Assembly: GCA_018398765.1 (NCBI GenBank)
Contig: JAHBMJ010001955.1
Span: forward strand, 1-24,177
Source: Chromera velia
Taxonomy: Eukaryota > Sar > Chromeraceae
Direction of reading: 5' to 3'
Length of the DNA: 24,177 nucleotides
The position numbers and the translations under genes are program-made. Positions 1-8,380 of the stretch are shown here, in pieces; position 1 is the stretch's first letter, and each line of letters starts with the position of its first letter. Under the pieces are notes generated by a model. It was given only the letters and a program-made list of their open reading frames with translations. It was not told the DNA's origin and did no database searches.

Positions 1-2
1 GC

Positions 3-179
3 TCAGACACTTGCCATGGAGCTCCTCACGCCCAGATTAACGCGTGCGTGGCCCTTGCCTTGCAAGACTGTCTGACCTTTATTCCCCCCCCTGCGACCTG
101 CAGGCCAACGCAGTGGTCAGCGACTCCAGGGACAGAATTTGAATGGAAACCTTCACAGACGTTGGAAGAGCCGGCACCG
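3..179 (+). CDS. Possible exon end of an unidentified host gene
   Basis: Reading frame 3 is open from the window edge to position 179. It is followed directly by GTGAGT at 180-185, a textbook spliceosomal 5' splice site. A pyrimidine-rich stretch ending in CTGCAG at about 97-102 could instead be a 3' splice site, which would make 103-179 a short internal exon. The translated peptide contains no motif I recognise. If this is an exon, the satellite array that follows would lie in the intron. The evidence is only an open frame of fewer than 60 codons plus one splice-like hexamer, so chance is a real alternative. Confidence 0.18.
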
Positions 180-185
180 GTGAGT

Positions 186-429
186 CCTACCTTCTCCCCT
201 AAAATTACGTGCCGCACAGGCATTCCACACTTCTTTCACATCTCTGAGCACCTCCTTCAAACTATGCCTGCCACGTTCCAGCAAACACCCACTGGCATCA
301 CTTACATATCACTCACATACCTCTCGAGCTTACATGCCTTCCAGTACCCCTCAACGTCCTCCTGCCGAGTCAACTCATCTGCGGAATCCGAAGCATCTTT
401 CATTCCATGTTCACAGCGCGCCCTACTGA
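186..429. other. Unassigned sequence before the satellite array
   Basis: I see no gene, RNA or repeat structure here. The plus-strand frame stays open to 458, but the composition is ordinary and there is no recognisable domain. The DNA grades into the pyrimidine-rich satellite near 430. Confidence 0.4.
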
Positions 430-2365
430 CTCTTGCAAACAAACGAGGCTGCAGATAGGAAAGGCACAACCCCTTTTCGACATTTGGCCACTCTTGCGAT
501 AAAAGCACGGTGCCAGCATACTACCTCTCTACGCCTTTCTCACTCTTGCAGGCAGAAGGGGACGAAACCCCTCTCCCTGTATATTTGCTCTTACAGACAG
601 AAGACGACACCGCCCCCCTCTCGGTGTTACTCATTCTTGCAGACACAGCACAATGCCAGCGCACTCGGCGCCTTTCTCACTCTTACAGATAGAGCAGGCC
701 ACCGCCCCTCTCCTTTAGTTTGCTCACTCTGCAGACAAAGCACAATGTCAGCGCACTGCCTCTGTACGCCCTTTTCACTCTTGCAGATAGCTGAGGACAC
801 CGCCCTTCTCTCTGTAATTACTGACCTTGCAGACAGAAGCACAATGCCAGCACATCGCCCCTACGCCTTTCCGACTCTTGCAGACAAAAGGGGATACCGC
901 CCCTCTCTCTGTGTTGCTCACTCTTACAGACAGAAGACGACACCGCCCTTCTCTCGGTGCTTACTCACTCTTGCAAACTTCTCCAGGTTGGTCACTGTTA
1001 AAGCCAAAGAAGGACACAACCCCTCTCTCTGTGTTGCTCACTCTTACAGACAGAAGACGACACCGCCGCTCTCTCGGTGCTTACTCACTCTTGCAAACTT
1101 CTCCAGGTTGGTCACTGTTAAAGCCAAAGAAGGACACAACCCCTCTCTCTGTGTTGCTCACTCTTACAGACAGAAGACGACACCGCCCTTCTCTCGGTGT
1201 TTACTCACTCTTGCAAACTTCTCCAGGTTGGTCACTGTTAAAGCCAAAGAAGGACACAACCCCTCTCTCTGTGTTGCTCACTCTTACAGACAGAAGACGA
1301 TACCGCCCCTCTCTCTATGTTGCTCACTCTCGCAGACAAAAGCACAAAACGAGCACACTGCCGCTGAGACTCCACGCCTTTCTCACTCTTGTGGGCAGAA
1401 GAGGACACAGCCCCTCTTCGTATCGTTCACACCTGCAGACAAAGGGCGTCATAACCCGTCTGTGTATATGCTCACTCTGGCAGCAGGAAAGTACGCCACC
1501 CCACTCTCTATCTAATTGCTCACTCTCGCAGACAGAAGAGTGCTGCACTGCCCCTCTTTCTTGGATACCTGCTTGCTCTTGCAGATGTTGAGGAAGCAGC
1601 ACTTCTCTGTGGGTTTGCTCTTGTGGACAAAAGTACAATGCCGGTACTTCCCTTCTGCCTCTTTCTCAGTCTTGCAGCTAGATAGAGAGAACATCGCCCC
1701 TCGTTGTAGTTGCTTACACTTGCTGACAGAAAGGGACACAGCCCCTCTTGTGTATACTCACTCCTGCACATAGAAGGGGACACAGCCTCTCCTTGTATCG
1801 CATACTCTTGCATATACCACCCCTCTCATGCCCCTCTCTCGGTGTTGCTCACTCTTGCAGGCCGACGACGACACAGCCCTTCTCTGTGTTGCTCACACCT
1901 GCAGACAGAAGACGACACAGCCCCTCTCTCTGTATGTTACTGAGTCTCCTTCAGACAGAAGAGGACGCGACCCTCTCTGACAGTGTGTGTTGTCCCTTAC
2001 TCTGGCAGACAGGAGAAAACACGGCTAGACCTCTCTGGGTTGCTGACTCTTGCAAGCAGAAAAGTATGCAGCCTCTCTCTACGTCTGTTCACTGTTAAGG
2101 AAGGAAAACACAGAACTCTCTGTAGCACTCACGCTTGCAGAGAAGGGGACACCGCCCCTCTACCTGTGTTGCTCGCTCCTGCAGACAAAAAAAGCCACCA
2201 CATGATACCACCCCGGTCTCTGTGTTCAACTTGCTCACTTTTATTCACTCTTGCAGACAAGAGAGGACACAGCCCCTCTCTCTAACAGTATGTTGCTTGC
2301 TCTTGCAGGCAGAAGGACACACCATCTCTCTGTGTGTGCCTTGCCCATTGTCAGACGGAAGAGGA
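430..2365. repeat. Degenerate ~46-bp pyrimidine-rich satellite array
   Basis: A loosely conserved unit recurs from start to end. It is built on the core GCTCACTCTTGCAGACAGAA, then GAGGACACAGCCCCTCTCTC, then a short TGTGTT-like link, about 46 bp in total. Many copies carry point changes and small indels, and some are extended with other sequence. Each good copy has a pyrimidine run ending in CAG or TAG, resembling a 3' splice acceptor. The same unit resumes at 5284, so the array was one block before the LTR element at 2373-5283 inserted. Long open frames here (for example 433-1515 and 827-1591, plus strand) come from the repeat having few stops and are probably not genes. Confidence 0.85.
901..1320. 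repeat. 120-bp higher-order tandem repeat, about 3.5 copies
   Basis: Copies start at 901, 1021, 1141 and 1261, the last being partial. The first three differ at only a few bases (for example cccttctctcggtgc, ccgctctctcggtgc and cccttctctcggtgt). Each copy holds two of the short satellite cores plus a unique insert containing TTCTCCAGGTTGGTCACTG. The near-identity, against the heavily diverged surrounding array, points to recent local amplification by unequal exchange. The period is a multiple of three, which is why one frame reads through as a repetitive peptide. Confidence 0.95.
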
Positions 2366-2372
2366 CCGGTTA

Positions 2373-2768
2373 TGAACCTTATGGTTCTCTCTCATCCACA
2401 TGCAGAGCCTGTCTAGTCGCTTCGCATGGCTGCCTCCTTTCAAATTCACATCATTCACTGCCGGTATCGATTATGAGCGCGCAAGGCGCGCGAAAGTAAG
2501 CGAATTAAAACACAAAGTGAATGCATGCATGCTGTATGCATGTCAGTCTGAGTACACAAGTCAAGTCAACAAATGTATTGATTGAAGAGCAGTCTTGCTG
2601 ATAGTAGAAGCAATACCCTAGCAAGTAACAAACTATTTTACATGTGAAGTCGCGTGACGTGTGTGTGTATGTGTGAGAGAATGGCATTGCCTGTCTAACA
2701 GATAGTGCTAGACTGTGTGGAGAGTATATTTATTGATTGTCCGTCTCTATCGGTCTCCATTGTATTCA
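2373..2768 (+). repeat. 5' LTR of the gag-only element
   Basis: It is nearly identical to 4890-5283. It starts TGAACCTTATGG and ends CATTGTATTCA; three more shared bases (TTA) precede the TG in both copies. Inside are a perfect hairpin, GCGCGC-AAG-GCGCGC at 2477-2491, and a GCATGCATGC palindrome near 2523. A TATATTTA box about 45 bp before the LTR end could be a promoter element, but that is a guess from sequence alone. Confidence 0.9.
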
Positions 2769-2773
2769 TAATT

Positions 2774-2786
2774 TGGTGACGTGAAG
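2774..2786 (+). other. Primer binding site candidate
   Basis: TGGTGACGTGAAG begins 5 nt after the LTR end. A PBS must start with TGG to pair with the CCA end of a tRNA. The first eight bases, TGGTGACG, are the same as in the PBS of the large Copia element at 19969-19981, which supports a shared primer tRNA ending CGUCACCA. I did not identify the tRNA. Confidence 0.55.
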
Positions 2787-2837
2787 TAGCGGAAGAACAG
2801 TCCTTGATTTCCAGTTCCTTCCTGGACCAGCATCAAG

Positions 2838-4388
2838 ATGTTCTGTCTTAACCCTTCGGCAATAAAGAAGGACGACCCGTTCGAAACACAGGCGGAAGTT
2901 CTTTTTTCGTCTGATACCATGGCCTTCAGAAATCTTGAATTGAAGCCCATAAACCCGATGGCTCCTCCGGAACCACACTCAGAGGAGCAGCTGAAGGTCC
3001 TTGCACAGAGTCACCCAGACGTCAAGCTCTGCAGTACACTCAATGGCAACGATCCCAAACAGCAGGCAAAGACGATAAAGGAGACAATCCAGAAAAGGTT
3101 TGCTGCAAAGCTTACCTGGACTGACTCGAACAGTAACATGCAGAAGATCATGTACGACGGAAACTGACCAGCAGAGTGGAAGATGATCGAAGATGCCTTC
3201 AGCTCAGTAGCGAGAGCTCTAGGTGTCACTACAGACAGATTGAATTCGAAGTCTCCAGGGTGTCAGAGGGTGAGGGAGATGTTCCATGAAGAATTGGCCG
3301 AGTACTATCATCCCGACTTCTACGACAGTGCGGAGGCGACGTTCATCAGTGTGAACGAGTCAGCCGCATTCCTTCTCGACCTAAGGCTTTTCTGTTTGTT
3401 TGGCATTGGAAAAGCCCACTCTTCCCTGAATGTAGCAGAAATATTTGATGATTCCTTTAAAGGCCTCATCGCCTTCATCAAGCGTGGACAGCCGCCCGAC
3501 ATGAATTTCGTAAAGTTCATGCAGATCTTCCAAAAGAAGCTGCAAGAGCTTGCCGATGTCAACCACCCACCCAGATAAGCAGATGGCAGGTTCGAGAAAG
3601 CAGACAACATTCCAGACGACGAGATGGGGGTCCCACAGAAATTTGACATCCGCACGTATCCCCCTCTCATCACGTCGTTGTACAACAAGATCCTGAAGAG
3701 AGCAACCGGCAAGTCCAGACGGGAAGAGATCAGAAACAAGATAGACGGCAGGACGTTGTCTTGCCGTGCCCTTGAACAGATTGTCGCATCCACGTACAAG
3801 AAAACATATTCCGATGAGCAAGCACAACCGAAGAACGGAGGTCCTGGACCAACTCCTCCTTCCCCCGCTCTTCCTCCCTCTCCTAATCAGAAAGGTGTAG
3901 AGACCCCGTGGGCGTTTCCTCTGAATGCCTATCCACAGTACACACAGCAGCAGAACTACCTTACCCCTGTGCATCCCTCTCTCACAGGTCTTCTCAACTC
4001 GTACGGGATAGGATGGGACCCAAGACAGCAGAACCAGTATCCCTCTTACCCGTACAATTCACTTGTGTCTCCAGACAACGCGGCTTTCTTCCAACACAAA
4101 GGACACTGGAAGGGGCGCGAGGGCATGTAGAAGGATAAAGGGGGATTCCAAGCAAACAGAGAGTTTTCCCCAAGACAGCAACAGTACGATCACCAGGGGA
4201 GATAAGCAGAGAACAACCAAAGGGGGGGGCGCAAGGATGGTGGAAGGTGGAGGTCCCATAGTCAATCTAGCAGTGATAAGGAGATTGTGAAGGAGACGTA
4301 CAGGCACTGGGGTGAGGGAAAGCAGAGGGATAAGAGAGACCAGACACCTGGCCCTTCTCACAGAGGGGGCAAAGGGGGCAAGGTATGA
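2838..4388 (+). pseudogene. Gag-like protein of the short LTR element, four in-frame stops
   Basis: One frame runs from the ATG at 2838 to the TGA at 4386, 517 codon positions. Four stops interrupt it: TGA 3165, TAA 3576, TAG 4128 and TAA 4203. The reading stays protein-like across each stop and there is no frameshift. The first about 400 codons look globular and mixed alpha. After about 3840 the protein becomes Pro/Gln-rich (PPSPALPPSPNQ), and it ends basic and Gly/Arg/Lys-rich, a typical order for a capsid followed by an RNA-binding tail. No CCHC knuckle and no DSG protease motif are seen. I call it Gag from position and architecture only; I do not recognise the family. The stops replace codons that could have been CAA, CAG or TGG, consistent with transitions. 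Confidence 0.65.
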
Positions 4389-4889
4389 GTAAATGAGATT
4401 GATGCAAAGCAAGTAGCCAGGAAACGCATGCAGATATCTCTGCATCTCTTTTTCTTTGAAGCGTTTTGCTGTTTGGATGGAACAAGATTGATAGAGTAAT
4501 GAGTGATGTCTGCATTTATACAGCATGGACTCCTGTACGCATCGTCACTCCACCGTCTCTGCTTCCTCTCTTCTAAGGCAGGTTGTGATCTGTTTTATGT
4601 CCATTCTACAGCTCTACATGAAAAGGAAAGAGATGTGTCTTCTCCCGTGCTGTCTGTGTATGTGTTTCTTTTGTTCCAAACAATTGGAGGGAAGGCTGGG
4701 AAACCGCCATGCAGCGCGTGAGTGTGGTCGTTCTGCAATAAGGCCTTGGTAGAGGAGTGGCCACAAAAGTGAAAGATGTCACACCCTTTCTGTTGTTTGC
4801 CACGACAAACGGAGGAGAAAACAAAAACTGAAAGAAAAAGAAAGAAACGATCTCGTGCGTTCTACGCCAAAAGAAAAAGAATGCGCTTA
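4389..4889 (+). other. 3' non-coding part of the gag-only element with polypurine tract
   Basis: There is no convincing gene in these 500 bp. From about 4806 the strand becomes A/G-rich, and a purine run, AAAAGAAAAAGAA, at 4869-4881 sits 8 nt before the right LTR. It is the best polypurine-tract candidate for plus-strand priming. A slightly larger gap than usual separates it from the LTR. Confidence 0.5.
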
Positions 4890-5283
4890 TGAACCTTATG
4901 GTTCTCTCTCATCCACATGCAGAGCCTGTCTAGTCGCTTCGCATGGCTGCCTCCTTTCAAATTCACATCATTCACTGCCGGTATCGATTATGAGCGCGCA
5001 AGGCGCGCGAAAGTAAGCGAATTAAAACATAAAGTGAATGCATGCATGCTGTATGCATGTCAGTCTGAGTACACAAGTCAAGTCAACAAATGTATTTATT
5101 GAAGAGCAGTCTTGCTGATAGTAGAAGCAATACCCTAGCAGGTAACAAACTATTTTACATGTGAAGTCGCGTGACGTGTATGTGTATGTGAGAGAATGGC
5201 ATTGCCTGTCTAGCAGATAGCGCTAGACTATGTGGAGAGTATATTTATTGATTGTCCGTCTCTATCGGTCTCCATTGTATTCA
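4890..5283 (+). repeat. 3' LTR of the gag-only element
   Basis: This is the second copy of 2373-2768. By eye the differences are about seven substitutions, six of them transitions, plus a 2-bp change in a GT-rich stretch. It ends in TTCA and is followed directly by degenerate satellite DNA. Confidence 0.9.
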
Positions 5284-5690
5284 GAAACCAGCCCCATCAG
5301 AGCCTCTCTCTCTGTTTACTCACTCCTGTAGACAGAAAGAACATAGCCCTTCTCTGTGTGCTTGCTCACTTGGTCAGACAAGAAGAGGACACAACCCCTT
5401 TCTCTGTGTGTGCTTCTCATTGTCAAACGGAAGAGGACACAGCTCCTCTCTCTCTGTCACTCACTATTACAAACAGAAGAGACATCAACCAACTCGGCTT
5501 TTGCTCACTCCTGCAGACAAAGTATACTGCCAGCACAGTACCCCCCTCTACGCCTTTCTGTGCCTTTTTTGACTCTTGCAGACAGAAGAGGACGCAGCCT
5601 CTCTCTGATAGACAGAAACGGACACGGCACCTCTTTTTTTATCTTCATTCTTCAGCCAAAGAGTCCTCAAAGCCATGAGCTTCAAGTTGG
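5284..5690. repeat. Continuation of the ~46-bp satellite
   Basis: Units such as CACTCCTGTAGACAGAAAGA and GACTCTTGCAGACAGAAGAG continue here in the same orientation as in 430-2365. The stretch around 5405-5445 closely resembles the last unit before the insertion at 2321-2365, showing that the element landed inside the array. The repeat fades out near 5650-5690. Confidence 0.8.
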
Positions 5691-6053
5691 TCTCATAAGA
5701 AGGGCGAGGACTATGCCGAGTAGGGACCCCCTCCTCACGACGTTCACATTTTTGCACGTACTCCTTCTACGTTAAAAGATTCCAATACCCACTCCGAGTC
5801 TTAAATCAGACAGAGACACTAATACTAAAAATTACCCGTTTATACCTGTTCGACTTAACATTTGCTTTACTAGTAATAGTATTTAAACCATTTTATTATA
5901 TTTTTTTATCGATTACATACCTCACTACAGCTTTATTGGCCATGTGCTAAATATTATATTATTAAGCATCTAACCGTTCTCAGACCTGGGACCCCCCTTA
6001 TTATTGGGGCCGAAGGATCCTAGGGCGACGTCCATGTAAAGACGTGAGCAAGG
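5691..6053. other. AT-rich unassigned spacer
   Basis: No gene is seen. From about 5800 to 5970 the DNA is much more AT-rich than the rest of the window, with runs such as TATATTTTTTTATC. It then turns GC-rich just before the Copia LTR. This is probably part of the sequence into which the large element inserted. Confidence 0.5.
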
Positions 6054-6393
6054 TGAAGAGGCATACCTACCTAAGTCAAGTAAGTTCCTCCTCGCGATCT
6101 CCCGAGGAAAGCTCCTATCAATCAATCGATGAATCAATCAATCTAAGTCAGTCAGTCAGTCAGCAGTTCGGTTTTCCTCCGGAAAGAAGAAGAAGAAGAA
6201 GAATGAAAGCTAGATAAAACCTGATTTACTTCTTGATCAACCTTTCTGAAGCTGTTTCACTTGGTCTTCGAATATTCACCCAAATATTCAGTTCTGGATA
6301 TCGTACTTGGCGCGGTCGGTCTTTATGCGCGATTCACTGTTTCCTGGGGCCTCTTTGGTTGGTGCCTCGGATGGTAGGATGGGTGCATCGTCA
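6054..6393 (-). repeat. 3' LTR of the Copia element
   Basis: It is 340 bp and matches 19983-20330 base for base except for about ten transitions, one GAA-repeat difference and one complex indel near 6292. It contains tetranucleotide runs (CAGT and AATC types), a (GAA)n tract and a 6-bp stem, TCCTCG/CGAGGA. Its ends are TG..CA in either orientation. Confidence 0.95.
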
Positions 6394-6407
6394 GTCCCCT
6401 TCTTCTG
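6394..6407 (-). other. Polypurine tract of the Copia element
   Basis: On the minus strand CAGAAGAAGGGGAC directly abuts the 3' LTR start TGACGATG. Position and composition are as expected for the RNase H-resistant primer of plus-strand DNA synthesis, and they fix the element's direction independently of the coding frames. Confidence 0.85.
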
Positions 6408-8380
6408 TCTGTCCATACTTAGCGCGACACGGCCGCCAAGCTCCGTCTGGGGGACGCGCGACATCTCACTGGTCCCGAAAATGCTGCTTAAGGGGCACAT
6501 GCATCTGCATTTCGCGCACTTCGTCCCCAACCGGATCCGCGCATGCATTTTTCTCCGTCTACCTACTCGGGATGCCATCTGCACGCCGTCTCCGGAGAGC
6601 CGGAATGTGGCAGGCTGTTTTCTTGCTGAAAGAAGGGCACAATGTCATGAATGGGATCGCGTTAGAGAGGTGATAGTGTGTTGGTGAGGTGTGTTGATGT
6701 GGGAGTTGGTGAAAATGGGAAAATGTGGTGTGGTAAGAGAGAAAAGATGCTGGTTGAAGCGTTCTGACTTCACGGTATGCGCGGCGGTCCAAAAAGATCC
6801 GTCTACATGCTTTCATTCTCTCTTTCCTTTCGAGTTGTGGTCTCGGGTGAGCCAAGTGGAGCTGCTGGCTTGGAAAACCGTATGGATGGAGCAGAAACGT
6901 GTGGAAGCGGCAGAAGGTATGTGAGGAAAGAGAAGGAAAGGCAAAATTGGAACATGTGGGAAAGAAGATGCCTCACTGGATTTCCGGGGCCGCTCACTGC
7001 TGACCCCCGTAAAGGAGTACAACTGACAGAAAACTCAGGGAAGTGCACATGAAGAGAAGGATGCCTGAACAAGAAAGAATGACACAAAACAGTGAATGGA
7101 AGAAGGAAAAAGAGAGGGATGAGAGAAGGGGGGAGGATGGACTAATCGCATTGGTCAGATTCGCTTCTTTCTTTCTTTACGTACAGACTTGGAGGGAAGA
7201 CACGGAGGTGGAAAGGCAGGCAGAGGAGATGTGGCCACATCTGAGCCCCCTGTGCCTCAGTTGAAGCGGAGGTGATTCCAAGTCAGACAAAGAGAAAGAA
7301 AAGAAAGTGAACAGCCAGAGCAGACAAAGTTCCTTCACTTCCCAACAAACCCTCACAGAAAAGAAAATGGTAGAGAAAAGGAGGAGACGAGAATTGATCA
7401 AATCAATAAAACATGCATGGGATGAAAAGAGCCAGAGGCAAAGAAAAAGGGGGGAGTGCATTTGTTTCGCTTTTGTTTCTCACATGAGGTATTTTCCCGG
7501 TGTTTCTCATTCAAAGAAAGGGAGCAGAAATTCAGACACTCAGTGGACGAGTGCTCCGAATGTGCAGGCACGCAAAGAATAGAGAAGGACGCTGAAAGAT
7601 GAAAGCGGCGAATGTTGAAACAATCCCAATCTCTCTCCGTCAAAACTGATCTCTGAGGGAATGCTGGGCTGCAATTGGGAGTCGTGTTGAAACGACGGGG
7701 GACATCGAAAGCACTAAACGTGACTCCTCGAGGAGGGCTTTTCTTTTCCTTTTATTTCTTGTGAGGGAACAGCCAGCGAGTGAGATCAGAATGTCCGAAG
7801 AAAAATTGAGAAAGAAACAACATGCATTCTCGGCCAAAGGGCCGTACCGGTTTCACTCTTTCTTTGTCCTTTCCCGATCACTGCAGGGAGAGAACACATG
7901 ATGAAAAAGGCGGTGGTTAGAGACAAGGAGAGGGAGGCAGGTGAACAAGCAGGGACAACAGCAACACGCACATCGACATCGAGAGAAGCCGGAGCCCCTA
8001 CAGGGTTGCTTTCAGAGAATAGGTCAGTGGTTGAGGAAAACGAATTGACAGACTGAGAAGAAAAAAACAGAAAAAAATGGAAAAAGAGACAAAGAAGGCT
8101 TTCAGACCATTCTTTGATTGACGCATAGATAGAGCAAGTTAAATCAACGTACAGAGAAGGAAAAGAAAGGAGGGCCAAACAAAACATCGGTGGCAGAGAA
8201 AGAGGCGTCCCTCTCCTCCTAGCCTGAATTGTCGTTCATGGAAGTAAGCACACGATCTGCTGTGGAAGGAAGACGAAACATGCAGAATTTGGAAAAATGT
8301 ACAGCGAAAGGAAGGAAATGACGAAACACGCAATTCAGGAAGACAGTCGAAAATGAGACAATCACTTTTTACAGACTCTT
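6408..8380 (-). other. ~2-kb non-coding 3' region of the Copia element
   Basis: No open frame here has recognisable domains. Most of it is strongly purine-rich on the plus strand, so pyrimidine-rich in the element's transcript, and this produces spurious Phe/Ser/Leu-rich minus-strand frames. I looked for an env-like gene (signal peptide plus transmembrane segments in a sensible ORF) and found no support. Its role is unknown; it may be untranslated transcript or captured DNA. Confidence 0.5.

Larger units (their letters stand above)
2373..5283 (+). mobile_element. Short non-autonomous LTR retrotransposon (gag-only type)
   Basis: Two direct repeats of about 395 bp (2373-2768 and 4890-5283) bracket 2.1 kb. 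Both repeats start TGAACC and end TTCA, the TG..CA ends expected of LTRs. A TGG-starting primer-binding-site candidate lies 5 nt inside the left LTR, and a purine tract lies just before the right LTR. The interior encodes one long gag-like frame, broken by stops, and no protease, integrase, RT or RNase H. This is the structure of a gag-only (TR-GAG-like) or decayed LARD-type element that needs enzymes from a partner. The LTRs differ at about seven positions plus a 2-bp indel, so the insertion is fairly young. The five bases on each side (GGTTA and GAAAC) do not match as a target-site duplication. Confidence 0.85.

Noticed and set aside
901-1320. Regular 120-bp repeats as a CRISPR-like array
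   Set aside because: There are no short constant repeats with unique spacers; the whole 120-bp unit repeats. The context is eukaryotic satellite DNA.
433-1591. Two long plus-strand open frames (433-1515 and 827-1591)
   Set aside because: They follow the satellite period (120 bp is divisible by three), have repetitive low-complexity peptides, and overlap in different frames. Repeat DNA poor in stops explains them.
5980-6050. GC-rich stretch before the Copia LTR as a tRNA or structured RNA gene
   Set aside because: No A-box/B-box pair and no cloverleaf could be found; only short imperfect pairings are visible.
6233-6687. Plus-strand open frames across the Copia LTR
   Set aside because: They run through the LTR, PPT and non-coding region against the element's direction and encode nothing recognisable.
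6408-8380. Env-like gene in the 3' region of the Copia element
   Set aside because: The minus-strand frames are short, Phe/Ser/Leu-rich and arise from pyrimidine-rich DNA. No frame has a plausible signal peptide, cysteine pattern and anchor together.
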